Translations under genes and position numbers: made by a program | Shown: piece after piece, positions 15,276 through 22,772 of the stretch | How the letters are laid out: each line of letters starts with the position of its first letter | How positions within the stretch are numbered: the stretch's first letter is position 1 | From: Bacillota bacterium | GTDB lineage: Bacteria; Bacillota; Clostridia; Peptostreptococcales; Anaerovoracaceae | DNA length: 24,888 nucleotides | Assembly (NCBI GenBank): GCA_017534025.1 | Contig: JAFWDF010000016.1 | Location: forward strand, 1-24,888 | Reading direction: 5' to 3' | The notes under the pieces: model-generated | What the model was told of the DNA's origin: nothing | The model's database searches: none | What the model saw: the letters and a program-made list of their open reading frames with translations, nothing else

Positions 15276-15416
15276 AGCAAGGGTTATGGGCATGAAGAAT
15301 GCCTGCAGCATGTGGCCGGCCGCTGTTCCGGAAAGAACTGCGGCTGTCGGAAAGAGATTCGCCGGCCGCTGCGCCGGGTGACAGAAATAATACATATGCT
15401 GCGCGGGGAGGTAAAT

Positions 15417-16688
15417 GTGGCTAAGTATTTAGTTAAAAATAATGGACCGCTGCATGGTGAAGTTGTAATAAGCGGTTCCAAAAATGCAGTTCTGCCGATT
15501 ATGGCGGCGGCTCTGCTGACGGAAGATGACTGTGAAATTCTGGATGTGCCTGCACTCAGTGACGTAGACGTCATGTGCCGGATTCTGGAGGATATAGGGG
15601 TTAAGGTAGATCTTGACCTGAATGAAAATACGTTGAAGCTCAATGCGGCGGGTCCGCTGAAGCCGGATACCCGGCCGGGCCTTGTGAAACAGATGCGCGC
15701 GTCGATTCTGACGATGGGTCCGCTTCTCGTACGTACAGGCCGCGCGAAAGTAGCCCTGCCGGGCGGATGCGCAATCGGCGCCCGTCCGATCGATCTCCAT
15801 CTGAAGGGATTTGAGATCATGGGCGCGAAGATTGATTATGAAACGAATGAAGGATATGTTCTGGCCACCGCAGAGGAACGGCTGCACGGCGGACGGATTT
15901 ATCTGGATTACCCGAGCGTCGGCGCTACGGAAAACATTATGACGACCGCTGTGCTGGCGAAGGGCACGACCATTATCGAGAATGTTGCGCAGGAACCGGA
16001 AATTGTTGACCTGGCAAATTATCTGAATAAAATGGGTGCCAAAGTCAGAGGCGCCGGAACGGATACGATCCGGATCGAAGGTGTGGACCAACTGCACGGA
16101 ACTGTCCACCAGGTCATCCCTGACCGGATCGAAACGGGAACGTTTATGGTGGCGGCGGCCATCACCAGAGGCGATCTGCTGATTAAAAATATGATGCCGG
16201 ATCACGTGCGCCCGATCATCGCGAAGCTGCAGGAATGCGGCGCCACCGTTGAGGAAGGCATGGATGAAGTGCGTGTCCGCGCAGACAACTGCAAGCTGGT
16301 GGCGACTGACATCAAAACGATGCCATACCCTGGATTCCCGACGGACATGCAGTCCCAGTTCATGGCACTGCTGACGACCGTGGAGGGCTCCAGCATGGTC
16401 ATTGAAACGGTATTTGAAAACCGATTCATGCATGTCAGCGAGCTGAATCGTATGGGCGCAGGCATCAAGGCGGATGACCGCAAAGCGGAGATTCCGGGCA
16501 GCAAACCGCTGACCGGGACACAGGTTGTCTCGACCGATCTGCGGGCCGGCGCGGCGCTGGTACTGGCAGGCATGGCGGCAGAGGGCGTGACGGAGATTTC
16601 CGAGATTCGCCTCATTGAACGGGGCTATTCGGATTTTGTCGATAAACTCAGAGCCATCGGCGCGGATATCACACGGGTAGATGACTGA
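15417..16688 (+). CDS. murA: UDP-N-acetylglucosamine 1-carboxyvinyltransferase
   Basis: MurA transfers enolpyruvate from PEP to UDP-GlcNAc, the first committed step of peptidoglycan synthesis, in the cytosol. The protein begins MAKYLVKNNGPLHGEVVIS and has SKNAVLP with Lys22. The active-site loop LPGGCAIGARP carries Cys118, the PEP-binding residue that fosfomycin alkylates, so the enzyme is of the normally fosfomycin-sensitive type. DRIETGTF, GFPTDMQ and the C-terminal LRAGAALVLAG also fit. I choose GTG 15417 because GGGGAGG lies 5 bases upstream and the resulting 423 residues match the family. The open frame continuing upstream to 15144 shows no homology-like sequence. A strong terminator follows at 16694-16735. 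Confidence 0.95.
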   Translation: MAKYLVKNNGPLHGEVVISGSKNAVLPIMAAALLTEDDCEILDVPALSDVDVMCRILEDIGVKVDLDLNENTLKLNAAGPLKPDTRPGLVKQMRASILTMGPLLVRTGRAKVALPGGCAIGARPIDLHLKGFEIMGAKIDYETNEGYVLATAEERLHGGRIYLDYPSVGATENIMTTAVLAKGTTIIENVAQEPEIVDLANYLNKMGAKVRGAGTDTIRIEGVDQLHGTVHQVIPDRIETGTFMVAAAITRGDLLIKNMMPDHVRPIIAKLQECGATVEEGMDEVRVRADNCKLVATDIKTMPYPGFPTDMQSQFMALLTTVEGSSMVIETVFENRFMHVSELNRMGAGIKADDRKAEIPGSKPLTGTQVVSTDLRAGAALVLAGMAAEGVTEISEIRLIERGYSDFVDKLRAIGADITRVDD

Positions 16689-16693
16689 ATAAA

Positions 16694-16735
16694 AGCTGCC
16701 GCATCAGATATTACTCTGATGCGACAGCTCTTTTT
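16694..16735 (+). terminator. intrinsic terminator after murA
   Basis: AGCTG then CGCATCAGA (16694-16708) pairs with TCTGATGCG then CAGCT (16715-16729), with one internal C/A mismatch and loop TATTAC. C and TTTTT (16731-16735) follow. An AAAA run before it allows weak use on the minus strand for the vanY fragment. Confidence 0.88.
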
Positions 16736-16811
16736 ATTTTTTGGCATTCGGGGGAGAAGTTAAATCACGGTGCTTTATTATGCGGATCCTTCTCCCTTGC
16801 GTATTCCGTTC

Positions 16812-17501
16812 TTAATAGCCGCTGCTCAGAATTTCCCAGCTGCCGTCTTCCGTCCGGCCCAGCCACCACTGGTAATCCTTATAGTCCTTGTCCGGATCAA
16901 AGGTCGACTTCGTGTCCGGCGTGGTATGGAAGTCCATAAGGAATTCCGCGATCTTTGTATAGGATGCGTCTTCGCTCAGGCTGTTCAGCCACTGGATGTT
17001 TTCTTCGCTGTTCGCCTCATCTCCGGCATAGCGGATGTTCTGCAGTTCGCAGCCGTCCCAGAATGCGTACTGGCATTTGATCTGAACGACCGCTTCTTTC
17101 AGTTCTTCCTGCGTATACAGTTCCGAGGTTCCGTAATCAATCGTCACATCCGATGATTTTACTGCGCCCAGATATTCTTCTAATGTGATATCCTTCTCCA
17201 TAATTTCCCTGGCAATGGAAACGTCATCCAGATAGCGGATGTGCCATGGCTCGTAACCGTAACCGGTTATATGCTCTCTGTCTTCCAGATAGCGCAGAAT
17301 GAAGCCGTACTCGGCAAGTTTTTCATGAATCTTTGCCCAGATCTCCGGATACTGAACCATATCTTCATTTTTGGTCATGTCCTGTCCGTCGATGATGAGA
17401 TACAGGTCGAGGGCGAGTCCCGTATGATGTTCAGAGTATCCCGGTTTCGCCACGGTCTTCGCTGCATAATCCGCACCGTACTCTTCGGTAAAGCGGTCCA
17501 T
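16812..17501 (-). CDS. VanY-type D-alanyl-D-alanine carboxypeptidase, 5'-truncated
   Basis: VanY-type zinc peptidases remove the terminal D-Ala of peptidoglycan stems outside the membrane. From ATG 17501 the 229 residues include the zinc motif GYSEHHTGLALD (His25, Asp32) and EPWHIRY (Glu84, His87), completing the metal site. A second region (about 120-229) has YTQEELKEAV and ends with a WWLGRTEDGSWEILSSGY-like stretch, resembling a DUF4829-type extracellular domain. The family's N-terminal part, with SGYRS and any signal peptide or anchor, is missing. Codons reading AAAQQDI just before ATG 17501 still look genuine, but upstream of about 17518 the frame becomes unrelated and stops. It therefore lacks export and substrate-binding elements and is probably non-functional, or the contig is chimeric here. 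Transcribed towards the murA terminator. Confidence 0.72.
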   Translation of the reverse strand: MDRFTEEYGADYAAKTVAKPGYSEHHTGLALDLYLIIDGQDMTKNEDMVQYPEIWAKIHEKLAEYGFILRYLEDREHITGYGYEPWHIRYLDDVSIAREIMEKDITLEEYLGAVKSSDVTIDYGTSELYTQEELKEAVVQIKCQYAFWDGCELQNIRYAGDEANSEENIQWLNSLSEDASYTKIAEFLMDFHTTPDTKSTFDPDKDYKDYQWWLGRTEDGSWEILSSGY

Positions 17502-17519
17502 GATATCCTGCTGGGCAGC

Positions 17520-17597
17520 GGCGCCGGCAATCCGTTTGAGAACGTTCCACGTGTGCCTCTGCAGGAAATTGATGATGAACTGAGAGAAAAAGCCTGA
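17520..17597 (+). pseudogene. possible C-terminal fragment of an unidentified plus-strand gene
   Basis: The plus-strand frame 17526-17597 reads GNPFENVPRVPLQEIDDELREKA and ends in TGA. This is protein-like in composition (acidic helix, Pro-rich lead-in) and is followed by a terminator at 17646-17726 placed as for a convergent gene end. To its left the same frame runs antisense through the vanY fragment and looks non-coding. I cannot name the parent protein. The alternative is a chance open frame. Confidence 0.35.
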
Positions 17598-17645
17598 TAG
17601 AAAGACTTCCGGGGCGTTTCAGCGGATCATGCCTGCGTCCGGGAC

Positions 17646-17726
17646 AAATAAAAAAGGTTCACTGCAAACCGTTTTCTTCTGCACACCATGTGCGGAATTT
17701 CCGGGTTCAGTGAACCTTTTTTATTT
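17646..17726. terminator. bidirectional terminator with 19-bp arms and a 43-base loop
   Basis: AAATAAAAAAGGTTCACTG (17646-17664) is perfectly complementary to 17708-17726. The A6 and T6 runs at the stem bases let it stop transcription both ways. It lies 18 bases from the murC stop on the minus strand and 49 bases after the plus-strand fragment's stop. The 43-base loop is unusually long. Confidence 0.78.
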
Positions 17727-17743
17727 TATTTTCGATTTCGTTT

Positions 17744-19135
17744 TTAGTGTTTCGGCTGGTTCATCAGCATTTCGGCAACCTTGAAAATGTCACCGGCGCC
17801 CATGGTGATGACCATGTCGCCCGGCTGCGCATTGTTGCCCACAAAGGCCGCGATTTCTTCCAGGCTGTTGAAATAGTAAGCTTCGCGGGCCGGGTTCTGT
17901 TTCTTGATCTCGTTGATCAGTTCCCGGGAGCTGATTTTGTAGATATTTTTTTCTCTGGCCGCGTAAATCTCCGCCATGATCAGAACATCAGTATTGTCAA
18001 AGGCTTTTACGAATTCATCGAAGAGAGCCAGCGTCCGGGTGTAGGTGTGCGGCTGGAACAGGCACCAGAGTCTGCCGTGCGGCATATTCTTCGCTGCATT
18101 GAGAGTTGCGCGGATTTCCGTCGGATGATGCGCGTAGTCGTCAATGATTTTCACGCCGTTGGCAGTGGTGCCGATGACGTCAAAACGGCGCTGGGAACCG
18201 CTGAATTTTGCCAGTACATCTGTAATAACCTGCGGATCCACGCCCAGTGTGTGGCAGGTGGCAAAGGAAGCCAGGGCATTGGCGATGTTGTGTTCGCCCG
18301 GCACCTGCAGCTGAACGCGGGCGAGTTTTTCGTCGGCCTTCACCACATCGAATCCCGGGAAGCCGTTGTTGTCAAAATCAATGTTCCGTGCACTGTAGGT
18401 ACTGTTTTTGGTAAAGCCGAAGGTCACGATCCGGTCCGCGTCGATTTCATCGATAATGCTGGCGACAAACGGATTGGCTTCGTAGGCGACGATCAGTCCG
18501 TCCGCCGGAATCAGCTGCGCGAAGCGGTCAAAGGAACGGACGATGTGGTCGATATCCTTGAAATAATCCAGATGATCCGAATCGATATTGAGAATGATTT
18601 CGATCTTCGGGCGGAGACTCAGGAAACTGTCCATGTACTCACAGGCCTCCGTGACAAAGTATTCACTGTGGCCGATCTTGGCGTTGCCGTGGAATTCCGG
18701 AAGATTGCCGCCGATGAGAATAGTCGGGTCGGTGCCTGCTTTTTCCAGAATCAGTGAAACCATGGACGTGGTAGTGGTTTTGCCGTGGGTACCGGATACC
18801 GCGATGCTGGTAGCATAATCGCTCATGAGCGCGCCCAGTGCTTCTGCCCGGGTGACCGTCGGAATGCCTGCTGCGCGGGCAGCGGCGATTTCCGGGTTTT
18901 CCGGAGAAACCGCGGAGGAGTAGACGACCAGATCAGCTCCTTTGATATTATCGGCACTGTGCCCGAGGAACACGCGAATACCCTGTTCCTGCAGGCGGGC
19001 GGTGACATCCGAGGTTTTCATGTCGGATCCGGACAGGTTGTAACCCTTGTCATGCAGAATCTCCGCCACGGCGCTGAGGCCGATGCCGCCGATCCCGATG
19101 CAGTGAATGTTTTTATATTTCGAAATATCCAGCAT
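17744..19135 (-). CDS. murC: UDP-N-acetylmuramate--L-alanine ligase
   Basis: MurC adds L-alanine to UDP-MurNAc using ATP, opening the peptide stem of peptidoglycan. The 463-residue protein has the N-terminal Rossmann loop GIGGIGLS (14-21), the ATP P-loop GTHGKTTT (115-122), EACEY (163-167), NIDSDHLDYF (183-192), and DDYAHHPTE (332-340) in the C-terminal domain. Length and motif order are typical. ATG 19135 has CAGGAGA about 7 bases upstream. The gene has its own promoter, divergent from the LtaS-like gene, and a 120-base leader. A bidirectional terminator lies downstream. Confidence 0.96.
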   Translation of the reverse strand: MLDISKYKNIHCIGIGGIGLSAVAEILHDKGYNLSGSDMKTSDVTARLQEQGIRVFLGHSADNIKGADLVVYSSAVSPENPEIAAARAAGIPTVTRAEALGALMSDYATSIAVSGTHGKTTTTSMVSLILEKAGTDPTILIGGNLPEFHGNAKIGHSEYFVTEACEYMDSFLSLRPKIEIILNIDSDHLDYFKDIDHIVRSFDRFAQLIPADGLIVAYEANPFVASIIDEIDADRIVTFGFTKNSTYSARNIDFDNNGFPGFDVVKADEKLARVQLQVPGEHNIANALASFATCHTLGVDPQVITDVLAKFSGSQRRFDVIGTTANGVKIIDDYAHHPTEIRATLNAAKNMPHGRLWCLFQPHTYTRTLALFDEFVKAFDNTDVLIMAEIYAAREKNIYKISSRELINEIKKQNPAREAYYFNSLEEIAAFVGNNAQPGDMVITMGAGDIFKVAEMLMNQPKH

Positions 19136-19263
19136 AAAAAATCTCCTGTTCTAAATGACACGGGCAGGCCGTCTGCCGCGTGCTTTCAGCGTTCGCTTCT
19201 TACCCGGCAGGCGGGCCCGGAAGAAGGGATGCCCCGGTTCAAATACATTTATCCTAAAGAAAT

Positions 19264-19292
19264 ATTTTAATGTCTCGGAGCAGTTTTGTAAA
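19264..19292 (-). promoter_or_regulatory. promoter for murC
   Basis: On the minus strand: TTTACA (19292-19287), a 17-base spacer, TAAAAT (19269-19264). The leader to ATG 19135 is about 120 bases and includes GC-rich segments able to pair (for example GGCAG with CTGCC) but no T-box or clear riboswitch pattern. Confidence 0.62.
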
Positions 19293-19306
19293 GGCTTATC
19301 CCGCAG

Positions 19307-19335
19307 TTGAACAGACGGATTTCGTGTGATATAAT
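19307..19335 (+). promoter_or_regulatory. promoter for the LtaS-like gene
   Basis: TTGAAC (19307-19312), a 17-base spacer, and a perfect TATAAT (19330-19335). It is back to back with the murC promoter, the two -35 boxes being only 14 bases apart. The leader to ATG 19394 is about 52 bases. Confidence 0.7.
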
Positions 19336-19393
19336 CAATCGGTATATTATGACACGGTTTTCCCTGTGCGGGATGATATAAGGATTAGGCAGA

Positions 19394-21844
19394 ATGATGT
19401 TTGGAAAAAATAAAAGCAACGAGGTGCCGAAGGTGCCGAAGGAAAAGAAACCGATCCGGTATCACGGCGGTGAGAAGTTCTGGAATGAACGGGCGTCTGT
19501 AGGATCTGCGGCGAGAGGCATTCGGATGATAATCGTACTTCTGCTGGGCGCTCTGGTCATTGCGCTGGCATCCATGTTCATGGGTGCGGCAGAATATCTC
19601 CCGGGCCTGTTCCTGGAGTATTTTGCGCGGCCGTCGGTGCTGCTGCTGAATGTTCTGCCGGTAGCTCTGATCCTGTTCCTTTTGTATTTCATTTTTAACA
19701 GGGCGTGGGTGAGTTTCCTGCTGACGTATGTTTTTACAGTCGGCCTTTCGGTGATCGATTATTATAAAATCCAGCTGCGGGACGACCCGCTGGTATTTTC
19801 GGATCTGGACCTGATTTCCGAAGCGGCGGACATTTCCGGGCGCTATACCATTAAAATAGCCTGGCCGGTCATTGTGGTGATCCTCATTGGCATTCTGGGC
19901 ACCTTCCTCATGTTCCGCTATGCGAAGACCCGGTTCCACCGCGGCAAGATGAATCTGGCGGCACTGGCGCTGGTGATCGCGGCCGGCGCGCTGGCCTATC
20001 CGTTCCTTTACCTGAACAATGATGTGTATGCGGAAACCGGCGAATCGGATCTGGTCGGACAGTGGTCGGACAAGGAAAAATACGTGACCAGAGGGTTCAT
20101 GTATCCGCTTCTGTATTCCTCCAAGCAGTATTTTAATATTCCCGACGGCAGTTATGACGAGAAGGAAGCGGAAAAGCAGCTGATGGAATACACCTATGAT
20201 GACATTCCGGCGGATCAGAAGGTTGCCGTGTTCAGCGTCATGTGTGAAGCATTCAACGATTTCAGCAAGTTTGATAAGATCGATTTTGAGGTGGATCCGT
20301 ACGCGGCATTCCACGAGCTGGAAAAGCACAGCCTGCACGGCAGACTCATTACCAATATTTTCGGCGGCGGCACCGTCAATACGGAGAGGGCGTTCCTGAC
20401 GGGCTACACGGATTTCAATTCCTTCTCAAAGGATACGAATTCCTATGTCCGGTATTTCAATGAGCAGGGTTACCATACCACGTTCGGGCATCCGGGCAAC
20501 CAGTGGTATTATGACCGGGATAAAATCAATAAATATCTGGGCTTTGACGAGGCGTATTACAGTGAAAACCGGTACAAGACGGAAACCGGTTTCTTCCTGG
20601 GCGATGATGAATTCTTCAATGACATCCGCACGCTCTACGAAAACTTCCGGGCCACGTCTGACCAGCCGTATTTTACTTTTAATGTAACCTACCAGAATCA
20701 CGGACCGTATTCGGATATTCACCAGTGGTATTCGCATCCGTATATTAAAAATCCGAAGAAAGACGGCAAGGCAAAGTATTCCAAGAAGGCCGAGCGAATT
20801 CTGAATAATTATTTCTCGGTGCTGGAGAATACGGCGAATAATATCGCGGGAATGGCGGATTATCTGGATACGCTTAATGAGCCGGCTGTCATGATTGTGT
20901 TCGGCGATCACAATCCATGGCTGGGCGACAGCGAATATGTGTATAAAGAACTGGGGATTGACGTGGAGCGGGAAAGCTCCGACGGCTTCCTGAATTATTA
21001 TGAGACGCCGTATATTATTTACGCGAATCAGCCGGCCAAGGATCTTCTGAACAATCCGTTTGAAGGCGCGGGCGGCGATATCAGCCCGGGCTTCCTCATG
21101 CAGCGGTTTTTCCAGGCTGCCGGCTGGGGCGGCAATGAATATATGAAGCTGACGGCCGATATGAAGAAGATTTCGCCTCTGGTTCATCAGAGCGGGTTCT
21201 TTAAGGAAGGCTATGAAGTGACTGCCTCCCTTGAAGACAAGGATGAGCGGGATTTCTTCCAGATGTTCAGCAACATCCAGTACTACTGGAGAAATAATTT
21301 CCGTGCGAAGGATGCGATGGAAGGTGCAGTCAGAGCGGGCATCGACAAGATCTACAAGGAAGGTGCGAAGCTCGGCGAAGAGCAGCCGAAGGACGAAACA
21401 ACGTTCAAGGGCAGCAAGAACGACGGCGGCACATCGACCAGCAAAGCGGCTCAGAAGAGCGCTGCAAATACCTCGAATCAGGGAAGATGGCGGGGAAGCG
21501 GCAATTCGGGCGGTTCCGGTGGAAATAGAAACAGCGGCGGCTCCGGCGGCACTACGCCAAGCAGTGGCGGCAACACACCGAGCGGCGGCGGTGATACGCC
21601 AAGCAGTGGCGGCAACACACCGAGCGGCGGCGGTGGTGATACGCCGAGCGGCGGCGGTGGTGATACCCCGAGCGGCGGTGGCGGTGGCGATACACCGGGC
21701 GGCGGTGGTGATACACCGGGCGGCGGCGGTGATACACCGGGCGGCGGTGGTGATACACCGGGCGGCGGTGGCGGTTCCGGCGGCGGCGGTGAATCCGGCG
21801 GCGGTGGCGGTGACTCCGGCGGCGGAAGCAGCTCCGGCGAGTAA
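19394..21844 (+). CDS. LtaS-like phosphoglycerol transferase/sulfatase-fold protein with Gly-rich repeat tail
   Basis: The 816-residue protein has five hydrophobic helices in the first 220 residues, then an extracellular alkaline-phosphatase-fold domain like lipoteichoic acid synthase and MdoB-type transferases. Expected catalytic positions are present: Glu285 in CEAFNDF, the nucleophile Thr327 in FGGGTVNTE, His436 in QNHGPY, and Asp505-His506 in FGDHNPW. Such enzymes move glycerol phosphate from phosphatidylglycerol to an acceptor at the outer membrane face. Residues about 640-695 form a charged linker. From residue 697 to the end, 120 residues are nearly all Gly, Ser, Thr, Pro and Asp, with ten (T/N/D)TP units. 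No sortase motif or anchor is visible in the tail. AAGGA lies upstream of ATG 19394. The acceptor polymer is unknown. Confidence 0.87.
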   Translation: MMFGKNKSNEVPKVPKEKKPIRYHGGEKFWNERASVGSAARGIRMIIVLLLGALVIALASMFMGAAEYLPGLFLEYFARPSVLLLNVLPVALILFLLYFIFNRAWVSFLLTYVFTVGLSVIDYYKIQLRDDPLVFSDLDLISEAADISGRYTIKIAWPVIVVILIGILGTFLMFRYAKTRFHRGKMNLAALALVIAAGALAYPFLYLNNDVYAETGESDLVGQWSDKEKYVTRGFMYPLLYSSKQYFNIPDGSYDEKEAEKQLMEYTYDDIPADQKVAVFSVMCEAFNDFSKFDKIDFEVDPYAAFHELEKHSLHGRLITNIFGGGTVNTERAFLTGYTDFNSFSKDTNSYVRYFNEQGYHTTFGHPGNQWYYDRDKINKYLGFDEAYYSENRYKTETGFFLGDDEFFNDIRTLYENFRATSDQPYFTFNVTYQNHGPYSDIHQWYSHPYIKNPKKDGKAKYSKKAERILNNYFSVLENTANNIAGMADYLDTLNEPAVMIVFGDHNPWLGDSEYVYKELGIDVERESSDGFLNYYETPYIIYANQPAKDLLNNPFEGAGGDISPGFLMQRFFQAAGWGGNEYMKLTADMKKISPLVHQSGFFKEGYEVTASLEDKDERDFFQMFSNIQYYWRNNFRAKDAMEGAVRAGIDKIYKEGAKLGEEQPKDETTFKGSKNDGGTSTSKAAQKSAANTSNQGRWRGSGNSGGSGGNRNSGGSGGTTPSSGGNTPSGGGDTPSSGGNTPSGGGGDTPSGGGGDTPSGGGGGDTPGGGGDTPGGGGDTPGGGGDTPGGGGGSGGGGESGGGGGDSGGGSSSGE
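21553..21772 (+). repeat. in-frame tandem repeat encoding GGGGDTP-type units
   Basis: A 42-base block starting at 21553 is repeated directly at 21595. Later, four near-identical 21-base units start at 21689, 21710, 21731 and 21752, each beginning GATACACCG and encoding DTPGGGG. Every unit is a multiple of three bases, so gains or losses keep the frame. The array should vary in copy number between strains through slippage. Confidence 0.85.
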
Positions 21845-21912
21845 ATCTCGTCAACACATCCGGTCCTGGCCTGCTTCACGGCAGGCGGCCGGTGCTTAAA
21901 AGAAAAAAGAAA

Positions 21913-21963
21913 ACGAGGGCAATGAAGGAGAATACAGTCCTTCATTGCCCTCGTATATTTTTT
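21913..21963. terminator. bidirectional terminator between the LtaS-like gene and the ABC operon
   Basis: A perfect 17-bp stem (21913-21929 with 21938-21954; arms begin ACGAGGGC and end GCCCTCGT) has an 8-base loop and a T6 run at 21958-21963. On the other side A-rich sequence gives a T-rich run for minus-strand transcripts. It serves the convergent LtaS-like and ABC genes. Confidence 0.9.
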
Positions 21964-21998
21964 GTAAAAGGCTGAGACGATCCCGTGGGTCTTACATC

Positions 21999-22772
21999 TC
22001 AGTTTCCAACCTCGATGCTGATCTCATTGAAAAGGTTCAGGATATCATCTACCTGCAGCTTTTCTTTTTCTTCGCCGCTCTTATCCAGGATAATATTTCC
22101 CTGGTGCATCATCAGCATGCGGGATCCGTAGGAAACCGCATAGCGAAGGTTGTGTGTCACCATGATGGTGGTGATCTTCTTTTCTTTTACGATCCGGTCC
22201 GTCAGCTCCATGATCAGCTCGGCGGTCTTCGGATCCAGAGCCGCCGTGTGCTCGTCCAGAATCAGGAACTCTATAGGTGTCAGCGTGGCCATGATCAGTG
22301 CCAGAGCCTGCCGCTGCCCGCCGGACAGGGATCCGACCGGAATATCCATCTTGTTTTCCAGTCCCAGTCCCAGCGCAGCCAGCGTCTCCCGGTAAAAATC
22401 GATGCGCTGGCGGTTGATGCCGCGGCTCAGGCCGAACCGGCGCCCTTTATTATCGGCAATCGACAGATTTTCGACAATATTCATGCTCGGGCAGGTGCCC
22501 TTTGCCGGATCCTGGAAGACCCGGCCAATGCGCCGGTGCCTCTGGAAATCCTTCTGGTTGGTGATATCCGTGCCGTTAATCAGTACCGAACCCTTTTCGA
22601 TATCGATGCTTCCGCAGATTACATTCAGCATGGAGGTTTTGCCGGATCCGTTGCTGCCCACCACGGAGACAAACTCGCCTTCCCCGATGGACAGGTTGAA
22701 ATCGTGGAATAGCTCATGCTCGTTGACGGTACCTGCATTGTAGGTTTTGTCAATGTGCTTTAATTCAAGCAT
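21999..22772 (-). CDS. ABC transporter ATP-binding protein (TrpZ-type, K05833-like)
   Basis: This is the cytosolic ATPase of a three-gene importer, 257 residues. Walker A is GSNGSGKTS (39-47), the Q-loop is FQDP (Gln87), the signature is LSGGQ (149-153), Walker B is FLILDEH (169-175), and the H-loop is VTHN. The His after the catalytic Glu (DEHTAALDP) is, as I recall, typical of the ATPases that pair with ABC_sub_bind lipoproteins. ATG 22772 is chosen because AAGGAGG lies 8 bases upstream; the in-frame GTG at 22781 overlaps that site. Its first eight bases overlap the end of the permease gene, so the two are translationally coupled. A 17-bp terminator follows. Confidence 0.92.
   Translation of the reverse strand: MLELKHIDKTYNAGTVNEHELFHDFNLSIGEGEFVSVVGSNGSGKTSMLNVICGSIDIEKGSVLINGTDITNQKDFQRHRRIGRVFQDPAKGTCPSMNIVENLSIADNKGRRFGLSRGINRQRIDFYRETLAALGLGLENKMDIPVGSLSGGQRQALALIMATLTPIEFLILDEHTAALDPKTAELIMELTDRIVKEKKITTIMVTHNLRYAVSYGSRMLMMHQGNIILDKSGEEKEKLQVDDILNLFNEISIEVGN

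Larger units (their letters stand above)
15048..15416. other. 369-base divergent intergenic region
   Basis: The region between the small membrane protein gene (-) and murA (+) holds no convincing gene. From left to right it contains a perfect 9-bp hairpin (15096-15117), a minus-strand promoter (15126-15154), about 90 bases of purine-rich sequence without a clear signal, a plus-strand promoter (15247-15275), and a 130-base GC-rich murA leader. That leader has an 11-base direct repeat GCCGGCCGCTG at 15315-15325 and 15361-15371. The frame extending murA upstream to 15144 is open but does not resemble protein sequence of the family. Confidence 0.6.

Noticed and set aside
15286..15381. 31-codon leader ORF before murA
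   Set aside because: The predicted transcript begins at or just before its first ATG, so its AAGGG would not be transcribed in full; composition looks like random GC-rich sequence.
15144..15416. N-terminal extension of MurA from 15144
   Set aside because: The extension covers the promoter at 15247-15275, has no homology-like sequence, and GTG 15417 has a strong ribosome site and gives the family length.
16752..16796. Inverted repeat GGGAGAAG/CTTCTCCC as the vanY terminator
   Set aside because: The loop is 29 bases and no T-run follows on the minus strand; the murA terminator is a better candidate for both.
21553..21772. CRISPR-like array
   Set aside because: Units are 21 or 42 bases, contiguous without unique spacers, and in frame with a protein.
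21478..21945. Proline-rich minus-strand ORF opposite the Gly-rich tail
   Set aside because: Poly-Pro is simply the reverse complement of Gly codons; it has no ribosome site and runs through the terminator.
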